Origin: an uncultured Bacteroidota bacterium
Lineage (GTDB): Bacteria > Bacteroidota > Bacteroidia > Flavobacteriales > Flavobacteriaceae
DNA: 64,000 bases
Direction of reading: 5' to 3'
Assembly (NCBI GenBank): GCA_902517895.1
Contig: CABYEA010000003.1
Span: 1 to 64,000 of the forward strand
In this document: positions 47,079 to 56,296 of the stretch, one piece after another
How positions within the stretch are numbered: position 1 is the stretch's first letter
Layout: each line of letters begins with the position of its first letter
Notes under the pieces: model-generated
What the model was told of the DNA's origin: nothing
Database searches by the model: none
What the model saw: only the letters and a program-made list of their open reading frames with translations
Translations under genes and position numbers: made by a program

Positions 47079-47602
47079 TGTATAACGAATTTAAAATTAA
47101 AGAATCAAAGTTTCTTCAAGAAGTTAAAATAATTTCACCAGACATCTTTAGAGATAACAGAGGAATTATTTATACTGATTATATAGAATCATTTTTTAAT
47201 AATAAATTTGAGCCTAAACTGAAATTTAATCATAGTAAGTTTGCCTACAATGTTCATAATGTTTTAAGAGGAATTCATGGAGATTATAAATCATATAAAC
47301 TTGTTCAATGTGTATACGGGGAAATATTTCAAGTTGTAGTTGACTGTAGGAAAGATTCTGCAAATTACTTATCTCATGAATGTTATATGCTTAATTATAA
47401 AGTTCCTAAGATGATTTTAATACCACCTGGATTCGGAAATGCTTTTTATGTTAAGTCTGATATTGCTATTTACAATTATAAACTTTCGTATTCTGGAGAA
47501 TATAATGACCATGATAAACAATTTACATATAAATGGGATAATAAATTGATTAATATAAAGTGGCCAAGCAACTCACCTATTCTTTCATCAAGAGACAAAT
47601 AA
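47078..47602 (+). CDS. RmlC-like cupin, sugar 3,5-epimerase-type
   Basis: A 174-residue cupin of the dTDP-4-dehydrorhamnose 3,5-epimerase superfamily. It keeps RDNRGIIYTDYIE, the NVLRGIHGDYKSYKLVQC segment (RGxH, the catalytic His) and IPPGFGNAF. It is clearly distinct from the true RmlC at 54888. The lineage of WbpX/FdtA-like homologues can be isomerases or epimerases, so the sugar is open. Confidence 0.8.
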   Translation: MYNEFKIKESKFLQEVKIISPDIFRDNRGIIYTDYIESFFNNKFEPKLKFNHSKFAYNVHNVLRGIHGDYKSYKLVQCVYGEIFQVVVDCRKDSANYLSHECYMLNYKVPKMILIPPGFGNAFYVKSDIAIYNYKLSYSGEYNDHDKQFTYKWDNKLINIKWPSNSPILSSRDK

Positions 47603-47621
47603 ACCATATTTAATTTATTTT

Positions 47622-48821
47622 ATGAAAAACTTCAACGAAACAAATTTTTTAAATTATTTTTTAAATAGAACCAGTTTTTTTCAAATTGATATTGATAATA
47701 ATTTTCAATTTATTTTGAAAAAAATACGTAATAAATCATTATTAGTAATCGGTGGAGCTGGAACAATAGGCTCAAATTATATTAAAGAAATATTAAAATT
47801 TCAACCTTCAAAGATTGTTGTTGTAGATACAAATGAAAATGGACTTACAGAATTAACACGAGATCTAAGAAGTAGTGGGAGTTTAGATTATGAAATTGAT
47901 TATAGAACTTATCCGATTAATTTAAATGATTTAGTATTTGATAAACTATTTTTATCTGAAAATAATTTTGATACTATTGCTAATTTTGCTGCTCATAAAC
48001 ATGTTAGATCTGAAAAAGATATATATTCAATAGAAGCCCTAATTAAGAATAATGTTTACGGAGCTATCAAATTACTAAAGTTACTAGAGCTAAAGCCGCC
48101 AAAACAATTTTTTAGTGTATCAACTGACAAGGCAGCTAATCCAGTCAATGTTATGGGGGCTTCTAAAAGTATAATGGAAAACATAATTTTAACTTACCAA
48201 AATAAATTTAAAGTTATCACTGCAAGGTTTGCTAATGTTGCATTTTCTAATGGAAGTTTATTAGACGGTTTTACTTATAGAATTAATAAAAATCAACCTT
48301 TAGCATGCCCTACAAACATCAAAAGATTTTTTGTTACTCCTCAAGAATCCGGTCAAATATGTATGTTGGCTACTTTTTTAGGAGATTCAGGAAATATTTT
48401 TTTTCCAAATTTCAATTTTAATGAAGATCAAATCTTTTTTAAAGACATAGCTATAAAATTTATTCAGCAAATTGGTCTTAAGCCTTTAATTTGTGATTCA
48501 GAGAAAGAGGCTAAAATTCGTATGAAGAATTTTGACAGCTCTAGTTATCCAATTTATTTTTTTAACTCTGAAACTTCTGGTGAAAAAGAATATGAGGAAT
48601 TTTTTACCGATCAGGAGGAGGTGGATTTAAAATCTTATAAATCTTTAGGTTTTATAATAAAAGATAATATATCACTTGATACATCTAAGCTTGTTAATGA
48701 TTTTGATAATTTATTTTCTTCTGCTGATCTGACCAAGAAAGAAATTATTAAATTAATGCAAAAATATGTATTGAATTTTAATCATATTGAAAAAGGAAAA
48801 AATTTAGATCAAAAAATGTAG
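47622..48821 (+). CDS. CapD-like soluble sugar 4,6-dehydratase/epimerase
   Basis: A 399-residue protein of the CapD family without the N-terminal membrane domain. VIGGAGTIGSNYIKEIL is the NAD loop, AAHKHVRSEKD, STDKAANPVNVMGASKSIME and FAN are family signatures. Such enzymes act as UDP- or GDP-GlcNAc 4,6-dehydratases (FlaA1/PglF-like). It could supply the 4-keto-6-deoxy substrate for LegC, as no typical LegB gene is in the window. An additional 60-70 residue C-terminal tail is unassigned. Confidence 0.82.
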   Translation: MKNFNETNFLNYFLNRTSFFQIDIDNNFQFILKKIRNKSLLVIGGAGTIGSNYIKEILKFQPSKIVVVDTNENGLTELTRDLRSSGSLDYEIDYRTYPINLNDLVFDKLFLSENNFDTIANFAAHKHVRSEKDIYSIEALIKNNVYGAIKLLKLLELKPPKQFFSVSTDKAANPVNVMGASKSIMENIILTYQNKFKVITARFANVAFSNGSLLDGFTYRINKNQPLACPTNIKRFFVTPQESGQICMLATFLGDSGNIFFPNFNFNEDQIFFKDIAIKFIQQIGLKPLICDSEKEAKIRMKNFDSSSYPIYFFNSETSGEKEYEEFFTDQEEVDLKSYKSLGFIIKDNISLDTSKLVNDFDNLFSSADLTKKEIIKLMQKYVLNFNHIEKGKNLDQKM

Positions 48822-48828
48822 TTTAATC

Positions 48829-49806
48829 ATGAAAATTTTAATAACGGGAAGTAACGGTTTTGTTGGCTCAGCATTAATCCAAAAATTAGATGATTTAGGC
48901 CATGATGTATTGGGTGTTGACAATAATTTTGAAACAAATTATAAAATTCATAATAAAACTATAAATGCTGATTTAGCATTAGATAATTTAACTAAAATTC
49001 TTCCTAAGAATATAGAATTAATTGTTCATTGTGCTGCTGCAAAGAGTGATTTTGGTATTTCAAATGATGAATACTATAAAGATAATGTTGTGGCAACTCG
49101 TAAATTAATGGATTTTGCTGTTGATAATAAAGTTTCAAAAGTAATTTATTTTAGTACTGTCTCTGTGTATGGACATGATAATATTTTAAAAGATGAAACT
49201 CAGCAACTAAATAGTAATACTGTTTATGGAGACACTAAATTAGAAGGTGAGTATGAGGTTAGAAGATGGGTTTCAGAATGCGATGATTATAAATTAATAA
49301 TTCTTAGACCATCATTGATTTACGGAGTTAATAATTTTACAAACATGTATAATTTAATCAATTCAATGAATAAAAATATGTTTTTTAAAATTGGCACTGG
49401 TAATCATATTAAATCTATGGTTTCTATCAATAATCTAATTGAGATGACATTATTTATTTTTAATTCAAGTTTTAAATCAAATGTTCAAGTTTTTAATTGT
49501 ATTGATAAACCATATTTAACTGTTAATAATCTTATGAAGATTATATCAAATGATAAGTCTTTTCACATGCCATATATTTCTATACCAGTATGGGTAGCAT
49601 ATCTCTTGATTTTACCTTTTGAATTATTATCTTATATTTCAGGAAAGGATTTTAAATATAATTGGAATAGATTAGCTAAATTTTGTAAAGCAACTGATTA
49701 TAGATCTAAAAAACTATATTCTTTGGGTTATATTCAAAAATTTAAAACAAATGATGAAATTAAAAATGTAGTAGAATGGTATAAGCAAATAAATAAAATT
49801 AAATAA
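48829..49806 (+). CDS. NAD-dependent sugar epimerase/dehydratase
   Basis: A 325-residue extended SDR: ITGSNGFVGSALIQKLDD at the N-terminus, FSTVSVYGHDN, YGDTKLEGEYEVR with Tyr and Lys, and RPSLIYGVNN. Like many 4-ketoreductases/epimerases in polysaccharide loci its substrate is not predictable. The 200-230 region contains two hydrophobic stretches (VWVAYLLILPFELL) found in this group. It follows the CapD-like gene by 7 bases. Confidence 0.82.
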   Translation: MKILITGSNGFVGSALIQKLDDLGHDVLGVDNNFETNYKIHNKTINADLALDNLTKILPKNIELIVHCAAAKSDFGISNDEYYKDNVVATRKLMDFAVDNKVSKVIYFSTVSVYGHDNILKDETQQLNSNTVYGDTKLEGEYEVRRWVSECDDYKLIILRPSLIYGVNNFTNMYNLINSMNKNMFFKIGTGNHIKSMVSINNLIEMTLFIFNSSFKSNVQVFNCIDKPYLTVNNLMKIISNDKSFHMPYISIPVWVAYLLILPFELLSYISGKDFKYNWNRLAKFCKATDYRSKKLYSLGYIQKFKTNDEIKNVVEWYKQINKIK

Positions 49807-49809
49807 TAT

Positions 49810-51102
49810 ATGAAAACAATTTTAATCGGATTAAACGAACTTAATTTTACGTATATAGAGTATTATATTAGTAAAGGTCTATTGCCAAATTTTAAAAAAT
49901 ATTTTGAAACTCAAAAACCCATAATAACTGAGTCAGAAAATAAATACGAATTACTTGAGCCATGGATTCAGTGGGTTACAATATACACAGGTAAAACATT
50001 TAATGAACATAAAGTATTTAGACTTGGAGATATTATTAATAAAAAAGACCTGAATCAAATTTTTGAAGAAATTGAAAACAATAATAAAACAGTTGGCTTA
50101 GTTTCACCATTCAATGCTGATAATAGATTAAAAAAACCTGCTTTTTTTATTCCAGACCCCTGGACTAAAACTAAATTTTCTGGAAATTTTATTAGTAAAA
50201 AAGTTTATCAATCTATCGCGGAATTGGTCAACAACAATGCACGATCTAAATTTAATATCAAATCTTTATTTTTTTTAGCTTTAGGTTTTATTTTATATGT
50301 TCCATTATCTAGGTGGTTTGTGTATTTAAAAAATATTACTAGAATAAAAATGCCTGGAATTAAGGCGGTTATTTTGGATAGTTTATTAATTGATATTTTT
50401 ATCAAATTAGAAAAAAAATCTAATCCTGACTTTTCACATTTGTTTTTAAATTCTGGCGCGCATATTCAACATCATTATCTTTTTAACTCAATAGCATACA
50501 AAGGAAATTTAAAAAACCCTAATTGGTATTGTCCAGAAGGATATGACCCGTTAATTAAGATACTAACTGAATATGATAATTTTATAGGAAGGATTTCTAA
50601 TTTAAAAAATACAAATATTTTATTGGCTACAGGTTTGCATCAAGTTCCACATAAACATGTAACTTTCTATTGGAGGCTAAATAATCATGAACATTTTATT
50701 AAGAAAATTAATATCAAATCTTATTTAAACGTACTTCCGAGAATGTCTAGAGACTTTTTAATTAATTTTAACTCACCAGAAGATGCTTTATTTGCTCAAA
50801 AAATATTAGATAGTTATTACTGCTCTCATGATAATCAAAAGTTTTTCAAAATAGATAACCGAAAAAATAGTCTTTTTGTCGAGCTAATTTATGCTAGCGA
50901 TATTGGTGAAAAATACTCAATCTACTCTAAAATTGATGGAAATATTATTAAAAACATTAAGGAATACGTGTCATTTGTAGCTATAAAAAATGGAGAGCAT
51001 AATGGTAATGGTTACATTTCATCAAATTTCAAACTAAATTTAACTTCTAAAATTAAACTTACTAGTGTAAAAAGTTTAATTATCAATTTGATAAAAAAAT
51101 AA
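49810..51102 (+). CDS. Alkaline-phosphatase-fold protein with degenerate metal site
   Basis: A 430-residue protein whose start, ILIGLNELNFTYIEYY and GLLPNFKKYF, matches the phosphodiesterase/alkaline phosphatase superfamily (normally GlDGl...lPNl). EPWIQWVTIYTGKTFNEHKV aligns with the nucleophile region. The expected GxDG is GLNE, the nucleophile Thr appears to be absent, and TGDHG is TGLHQ. Histidines cluster in HIQHHY and HQVPHKH. Activity is therefore doubtful or different. A hydrophobic run at about 150-170 is present. Function unknown. Confidence 0.6.
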   Translation: MKTILIGLNELNFTYIEYYISKGLLPNFKKYFETQKPIITESENKYELLEPWIQWVTIYTGKTFNEHKVFRLGDIINKKDLNQIFEEIENNNKTVGLVSPFNADNRLKKPAFFIPDPWTKTKFSGNFISKKVYQSIAELVNNNARSKFNIKSLFFLALGFILYVPLSRWFVYLKNITRIKMPGIKAVILDSLLIDIFIKLEKKSNPDFSHLFLNSGAHIQHHYLFNSIAYKGNLKNPNWYCPEGYDPLIKILTEYDNFIGRISNLKNTNILLATGLHQVPHKHVTFYWRLNNHEHFIKKINIKSYLNVLPRMSRDFLINFNSPEDALFAQKILDSYYCSHDNQKFFKIDNRKNSLFVELIYASDIGEKYSIYSKIDGNIIKNIKEYVSFVAIKNGEHNGNGYISSNFKLNLTSKIKLTSVKSLIINLIKK

Positions 51103-51106
51103 TTTT

Positions 51107-52414
51107 ATGTTAAAAGGTCAATCCCTATACAAAGAAGCAAAAAAAATTATTCCAGGAGGTACTATGTTATTGTCAAAACGGCCTGAACTATTTTCACCCA
51201 ATAATTGGCCATCATATTTTTCTAAAACTAGTGGATGTAACGTTTGGGATCTTGATAATAATAAATACACTGACATGTCTCATATGTCTGTTGGAACTAA
51301 TTCTTTAGGATATAACAACAAGAATGTAGATGCTCAGGTTAAATTAATTATTGAGAAAGGAAATCTATCTACTTTAAATTGCCCCGAAGAAGTAAAACTA
51401 GCAGAAAAACTAATTGAACTTCATGACTGGGCTGATATGGTTAGACTAGCCAGAACTGGAGGTGAAGCTAATTCCATAGCAATAAGAATTGCTCGTGCAG
51501 CTTCTGGCAAAGATAAAATTGCAATTTGTGGTTATCATGGTTGGCATGATTGGTACCTATCAGCAAATATTCAAAGTAAACAAAATCTTAACGATCACTT
51601 ACTGACTGGTTTAAGCTCTAACGGTGTGCCTAAAGGCTTAGAGGGAACAGTGATTCCGTTTAGATATAATGATATTAATGAAATAAGAGAAATTGTAAAA
51701 AATAACCCAGATCTAGCAGCTATTAAGATGGAGGTAGTTAGGAGTGTTGAACCTAAAAATGGCTATTTAGAAGAAATTAGAAAAATCTGTGATAATAATA
51801 ATATTATATTAATTTTTGACGAATGTACATCTGGTTTTAGAGAAACCTATGGTGGAGTTCATAAAAAATATAAGGTTTATCCGGACATTTGTATGTTTGG
51901 AAAAGCCCTTGGTAATGGTTATGCTATTACAGCAGTCATAGGTAGGAGAAATATAATGGAGGCGGCACAAAATACGTTTATTAGTAGTACTTTTTGGACT
52001 GAAAGAATTGGACCAACTGCCGCTTTAGCTTCACTTAAAGAAATGAAAAGATTAGATTCATGGAATTTCATTACCAATCAGGGAAAATATTTAAAAAAAA
52101 GATGGTTGAAAATGGCATCTGATGAAGGAGTGAAGATTTCAATTACAGGTATGGACGCATTAGCTACATTCACTATAAATTCTGATAAATGGCTTAATTA
52201 TAAAACTTATATCACTGAATCAATGTTGAAAAATTACTATCTAGCTGCTAATGTTGTTTATTTGTCAACTAAGCATACAGATGATGTTATTAATAAGTAT
52301 ATAGATTCAATGTATCCAATATTTAAAAAAATCAGTGAATTTGAGAATGGTTATGATACAGTGGATAATTATATTAAAAACGTTTGCCATGGAGGATTTA
52401 AGAGGTTAAACTAG
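51107..52414 (+). CDS. Class III aminotransferase, glutamate-1-semialdehyde aminomutase-like
   Basis: A 435-residue PLP enzyme. KIIPGGTMLLSKRPELF, RTGGEANSIAIRIARAASG, YHGWHDWY, FDECTSGFRETYGG and the Lys in FGKALGNGYAITAVIG resemble HemL, but the context is a glycan locus and it lacks full HemL motifs. Relatives in polysaccharide loci probably transaminate a sugar-linked or three/four-carbon ketone. It follows the phosphatase-fold gene by 4 bases, suggesting a joint pathway. Confidence 0.8.
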   Translation: MLKGQSLYKEAKKIIPGGTMLLSKRPELFSPNNWPSYFSKTSGCNVWDLDNNKYTDMSHMSVGTNSLGYNNKNVDAQVKLIIEKGNLSTLNCPEEVKLAEKLIELHDWADMVRLARTGGEANSIAIRIARAASGKDKIAICGYHGWHDWYLSANIQSKQNLNDHLLTGLSSNGVPKGLEGTVIPFRYNDINEIREIVKNNPDLAAIKMEVVRSVEPKNGYLEEIRKICDNNNIILIFDECTSGFRETYGGVHKKYKVYPDICMFGKALGNGYAITAVIGRRNIMEAAQNTFISSTFWTERIGPTAALASLKEMKRLDSWNFITNQGKYLKKRWLKMASDEGVKISITGMDALATFTINSDKWLNYKTYITESMLKNYYLAANVVYLSTKHTDDVINKYIDSMYPIFKKISEFENGYDTVDNYIKNVCHGGFKRLN

Positions 52415-52500
52415 GTTTATAAATCTATCTAATTATTTCTTACCAAAAATAAATTCTGTATATTAAATATTCACCTTTAAAAATTAGAATAGAAAAAAGA

Positions 52501-52521
52501 AGATCTTTTTAATCAAGATCT
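52501..52521. repeat. Inverted repeat between two glycan-locus genes
   Basis: AGATCTT and AAGATCT are perfect 7-base arms with a seven-base spacer, in the 145-base gap before the nucleotidyltransferase gene. No T-run follows, so a terminator is not clear; an operator is as likely. Confidence 0.35.
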
Positions 52522-52532
52522 AATCTCTAAAA

Positions 52533-52540
52533 TAATTTTG
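52533..52540 (+). promoter_or_regulatory. Putative -7 promoter element before the nucleotidyltransferase
   Basis: TAATTTTG matches TAnnTTTG, 19 bases before the TTG start at 52560. Confidence 0.35.
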
Positions 52541-52559
52541 TTTTAAAAAAGCTATACAA

Positions 52560-53702
52560 TTGAATTACAAAGAAACTTTATTTTTTGTTGCAAGATCACT
52601 TACAATTTCTTTCGAAGAAAAAAATAAAAATGAAATAGAGATGATTCTTAAAACAAAAGATTTAGATTGGGATGCAGTTGTTAAATTAAGTACAAGCCAT
52701 TGTGTCTTTCCTGCAATCTACTGTAATTTTAAAAGAGCTAATTTTTTAAGATACCTTCCTAATGATTTGGTTGATTATATGAAATATATTACTGATTTAA
52801 ACAGGGAAAGAAATACACAAATAATTAAACAAGCAAAAGAGCTAAATAGTTTATTATTAGAGAATTCTATTAAACCTATTTTTTTAAAAGGAACAGGTAA
52901 TTTATTAGCGGGAATATACTGTGATATTGCCGAGCGTATGGTTGGGGATATTGATTTTATTTTTTCAAAAGATGACTATCTAAAAGCAATTACAGTTTTA
53001 AGAAATAGAGGTTACTTTGATGTTTTAAACACTGACATTGAATATCCTCAGTTTAAACATTATCAAAGGTTAATAAATGACAATAATATAGCTGCTATAG
53101 AAATTCATAAAGAACTTTTAATTGAAAAATACGCTAACGAATTTAATTATAGTTTTGTAGAGAAGGATAATCAGTTTAAAAACGGAGCTTTTGTTCTAAG
53201 TTATGAAAATAAACTAAACTTGTCCATTATTTCAAATCAAATAGACGATAATGCCTATTATTATAAAACCATTAATTTAAGAAATGCCTATGATATTTTT
53301 TTATTATCTAAAAAAATAAATGCAAAAGCTGCTATTAATAAAGTAGATAAACTAAACCGAAAATTAAACTATTATTTAGCAGTCTGTTATGAAGTTTTTA
53401 ACAAGGTATCTACTTTAGAATATAATAGAACAAAAAAAACATCAGCCTATTTAAGCATTTTTAAAAGTCAGTATACTAATTGGGAAAAAACTAAAAGAAA
53501 ACACAATATAATTAGAATATTAATACGTTTAAAAGTTAGACTTATTTTTCTTTATAATTGTACTCATCGTAAAGATTATATTTCCTATTTATTAATGAAA
53601 GTAAGGCAGAATCCAGTAGATGCTTTTTTAAGATTTTTAGGTTTTAATTTTAACAAACCTGATACGTCACTGACAAATTCCAAATCCTATAAAAGATTTT
53701 GA
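52560..53702 (+). CDS. Nucleotidyltransferase family protein (uncharacterised, NTP_transf_5-like)
   Basis: A 380-residue protein with KPIFLKGTGNLLAGIYCDIAERMVGDIDFIF at about residues 103-135, whose GDIDFIF carries the D-x-D of Pol-beta-like nucleotidyltransferases. Similar genes are scattered in flavobacterial polysaccharide loci without known function. The start is TTG at 52560; no ATG fits. A rather divergent, basic C-terminal half follows. Confidence 0.75.
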   Translation: MNYKETLFFVARSLTISFEEKNKNEIEMILKTKDLDWDAVVKLSTSHCVFPAIYCNFKRANFLRYLPNDLVDYMKYITDLNRERNTQIIKQAKELNSLLLENSIKPIFLKGTGNLLAGIYCDIAERMVGDIDFIFSKDDYLKAITVLRNRGYFDVLNTDIEYPQFKHYQRLINDNNIAAIEIHKELLIEKYANEFNYSFVEKDNQFKNGAFVLSYENKLNLSIISNQIDDNAYYYKTINLRNAYDIFLLSKKINAKAAINKVDKLNRKLNYYLAVCYEVFNKVSTLEYNRTKKTSAYLSIFKSQYTNWEKTKRKHNIIRILIRLKVRLIFLYNCTHRKDYISYLLMKVRQNPVDAFLRFLGFNFNKPDTSLTNSKSYKRF

Positions 53703-54015
53703 TAGCTATTTTGTATTAAATTTTATAATAAACTTTAATTACTTAATTGCTTTGATTTTAAGCTGATTTAAAATGTGAATCCTTTAATTTAAACTATTTT
53801 GTTTAAAAAACCATATATAATATTATCAAGGAAGTGATTTTAAACGATTCAATTAACATATAATAATTTTCATCACATTTTTCTATAAGACTTTAATCAA
53901 CCTAATTCATTAAATATATTTTTTGTTATTATTCAAATTCATAAATTTAATTTATAGAACTTTTATTACTTTTATCATTTAAGATATAAATCTACTATCG
54001 CTCAAAATATAGAGA
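53703..54015. other. 313-base AT-rich gap before rmlA
   Basis: No gene, tRNA, terminator or TAnnTTTG element was recognised here. It is very AT-rich with scattered short T and A runs. A promoter for rmlACDB of a kind not recognised is possible. Confidence 0.5.
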
Positions 54016-54891
54016 ATGAAAGGAATAATTCTTGCAGGAGGTAATGGTACAAGAATGTACCCGATAACAAAAAGTATTTCAAAACAACTTTTGTGTGTGT
54101 ATGATAAGCCTATGGTTTATTATCCGCTTGCTACTTTACTTTCGGCTGGGATTACAGATATTCTTCTTATTTCTAATCCAAATGACTTGCCTAGCTATAT
54201 TAAATTATTAGGTTCTGGAACTCAGTTGGGTATTAAAATATCTTATATTGAACAATTAAAACCAGAGGGTCTGGCACAAGCATTTATCATTGCTGCAGAT
54301 TTTATTGGGTCTGAAGATGTTTGTATGGTGCTTGGAGATAATATTTTTCATGGAAATGGTTTTAATGAGTTGTTAGTTAATTCCGTTGTAAAAGTTAAAC
54401 AATCTCAAAATGCCACTGTTTTCGGTTATTATGTAAATGATCCTAATAGATATGGAGTTTTAAATTTTGATAAATCAAACAAAATTAGTTCAATTAAAGA
54501 AAAACCATTAAACCCAAATAGTAATTACGCTGTTATTGGTTTATACTTTTATCCTAACTCAATTATTAAAATAGCTAAAAGTATTAAGCCTAGTAAACGT
54601 GGTGAGCTTGAAATTACATCAATTAATAATATTTATTTAGATAATAACAAGCTTAATGTTGAACTTTTAGGTAGTGGTTATACGTGGCTTGATGCAGGAA
54701 ATCCAGATTCACTTTTGGAAGCTTCAAATTTTATACAAACTATAGAAAAACGTCAAGGAAAAAAAGTAGCCTGTATTGAAGAAATTGCTTTTAATAAGGG
54801 ATATATAAATTTTGACCAATTAAAACATTTGGCTCACACTTTGTCAACTAGTGAATATGGTCAGTATTTATTAAATATCAAAAGTAAATGA
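54016..54891 (+). CDS. rmlA: Glucose-1-phosphate thymidylyltransferase RmlA
   Basis: A 291-residue enzyme making dTDP-glucose, first step of dTDP-L-rhamnose. ILAGGNGTRMYPITKSISKQLL is the nucleotide-binding signature, VYDKPMVYYPLATLLSAGI, LGDNIFHGNG and IKEKP follow. Length is normal. It overlaps rmlC by 4 bases. Confidence 0.97.
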   Translation: MKGIILAGGNGTRMYPITKSISKQLLCVYDKPMVYYPLATLLSAGITDILLISNPNDLPSYIKLLGSGTQLGIKISYIEQLKPEGLAQAFIIAADFIGSEDVCMVLGDNIFHGNGFNELLVNSVVKVKQSQNATVFGYYVNDPNRYGVLNFDKSNKISSIKEKPLNPNSNYAVIGLYFYPNSIIKIAKSIKPSKRGELEITSINNIYLDNNKLNVELLGSGYTWLDAGNPDSLLEASNFIQTIEKRQGKKVACIEEIAFNKGYINFDQLKHLAHTLSTSEYGQYLLNIKSK

Positions 54892-55436
54892 ATTTAATTA
54901 AAACAAAGATTGATGGTTTACTTATATTAAAACCAACTATTATTAATGACTATAGAGGTTATTTTATGGAGTCTTACAATAAAGAAAAAGTAAATAAGTT
55001 ATTAGGAAATATAAATTTTATTCAAGAAAACGAATCAGAGTCTTCTAGGGGTGTTTTAAGAGGTTTGCATTTTCAAAAGCCCCCACACACCCAAGCTAAG
55101 CTAGTTCGCTGTCTAAAAGGCAGTGTGCTAGATGTAGCCTTAGACTTAAGAAAGGATTCAAAATCATATGGTATGTTTGAAACCACTCTACTCACTGATA
55201 AAAATAAAAATCAACTATTTGTTCCTAGGGGTTTTGCTCATGGCTTTATAGTGCTTAGTGAATCTGCAGTTTTTTCCTATAAAGTTGATAATTATTATAA
55301 TTTGAAATCAGAAAGTGGCGTTTTGTGGAATGACTCAGCTTTAGATATCGATTGGAAAATAAATAATAAGGAAATTATTGTTTCAAAAAAAGACAAAAGT
55401 CTACCTACTTTTAATGATGTTATTAATCCATTTTAA
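54888..55436 (+). CDS. rmlC: dTDP-4-dehydrorhamnose 3,5-epimerase RmlC
   Basis: A 182-residue cupin. DYRGYFMESYNKEKVN, QENESESSRGVLRGLHFQ (catalytic His), LVRCLKGSVLDVALDLR and FVPRGFAHGF are diagnostic. It overlaps rmlD by one base. It is the third enzyme of the pathway and differs in these segments from the RmlC-like gene at 47078. Confidence 0.97.
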   Translation: MNLIKTKIDGLLILKPTIINDYRGYFMESYNKEKVNKLLGNINFIQENESESSRGVLRGLHFQKPPHTQAKLVRCLKGSVLDVALDLRKDSKSYGMFETTLLTDKNKNQLFVPRGFAHGFIVLSESAVFSYKVDNYYNLKSESGVLWNDSALDIDWKINNKEIIVSKKDKSLPTFNDVINPF

Positions 55437-56296
55437 TGAAAATATTAGTTACAGGTGGAAAAGGTCAATTGGGTTCTGAATTAAAAAGACAATCATTAAA
55501 AAATAATAATTTTGAGTGGTTATTCACAAATCGTCAATCTTTTGATATTTCTATATTAAAGAATATTAATTCCTTTTTAAACGAATATAATCCTGACATA
55601 ATTATTAATTGTGCTGCATATACTGCGGTTGATAACGCCGAGGTTGATTTTGAAAATGCAAATACTATAAATCATAAAGCGGTTGAGTTAATATCAAAAT
55701 GGAGTAATAATAACAACTGTAGGTTAATACATATTTCTACTGATTATGTTTATAACGAGACCTCGTTGATTCCAGTCAAAGAAGATAATGTGGTTAACCC
55801 ATTGAATAATTATGGTAAAACTAAATTATTTGGAGATTTATCCTGCCTGAAAAATAATCCATCATCAATAATCATTCGTACCGCATGGCTTTACTCTATT
55901 TTTGGTAATAATTTTGTTACAAACATGGTTGATTTAATGCAAAAGAGAGATGAAATTCAGGTTGTGAATGATCACTTTGGCTCACCTACTTATGCTGGTG
56001 ACCTGGCTAAAACAATCTTAGATTTAATAAATTACAAAAAATGGATTCCAGGTATATATCATTATACAAATTTAGGTAAAGTTTCCTGGTTTGATTTAGC
56101 TAATGATATAAAATCGATATATGGTTTTGATATTAATATATCTCCAGTACCATCAAGTGAATATTTTCAAAAAGCTAAACGTCCAAAATATTCACTTTTA
56201 GACAATTCTAAGATTAAAAACACGTTTAATTTTAAACAAATTAAATACAAAGAGAGTTTAATAAAGTGTCTTAAAATTTTACAAAATGAGTTATAA
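55436..56296 (+). CDS. rmlD: dTDP-4-dehydrorhamnose reductase RmlD
   Basis: A 286-residue SDR that makes the final reduction to dTDP-L-rhamnose. VTGGKGQLGSELKRQSL, NCAAYTAVDNAE, ISTDYVYN, the NYGKTKLFGD Tyr/Lys pair and RTAWLYSIFGNNFV are present. It overlaps rmlB by 11 bases. Confidence 0.96.
   Translation: MKILVTGGKGQLGSELKRQSLKNNNFEWLFTNRQSFDISILKNINSFLNEYNPDIIINCAAYTAVDNAEVDFENANTINHKAVELISKWSNNNNCRLIHISTDYVYNETSLIPVKEDNVVNPLNNYGKTKLFGDLSCLKNNPSSIIIRTAWLYSIFGNNFVTNMVDLMQKRDEIQVVNDHFGSPTYAGDLAKTILDLINYKKWIPGIYHYTNLGKVSWFDLANDIKSIYGFDINISPVPSSEYFQKAKRPKYSLLDNSKIKNTFNFKQIKYKESLIKCLKILQNEL

Noticed and set aside
51107-52414. hemL (glutamate-1-semialdehyde aminomutase of haem synthesis)
   Set aside because: It lies inside a glycan operon behind an unrelated unknown gene, and the N-terminal and active-site context differ from HemL; sugar or side-chain transamination is likelier.
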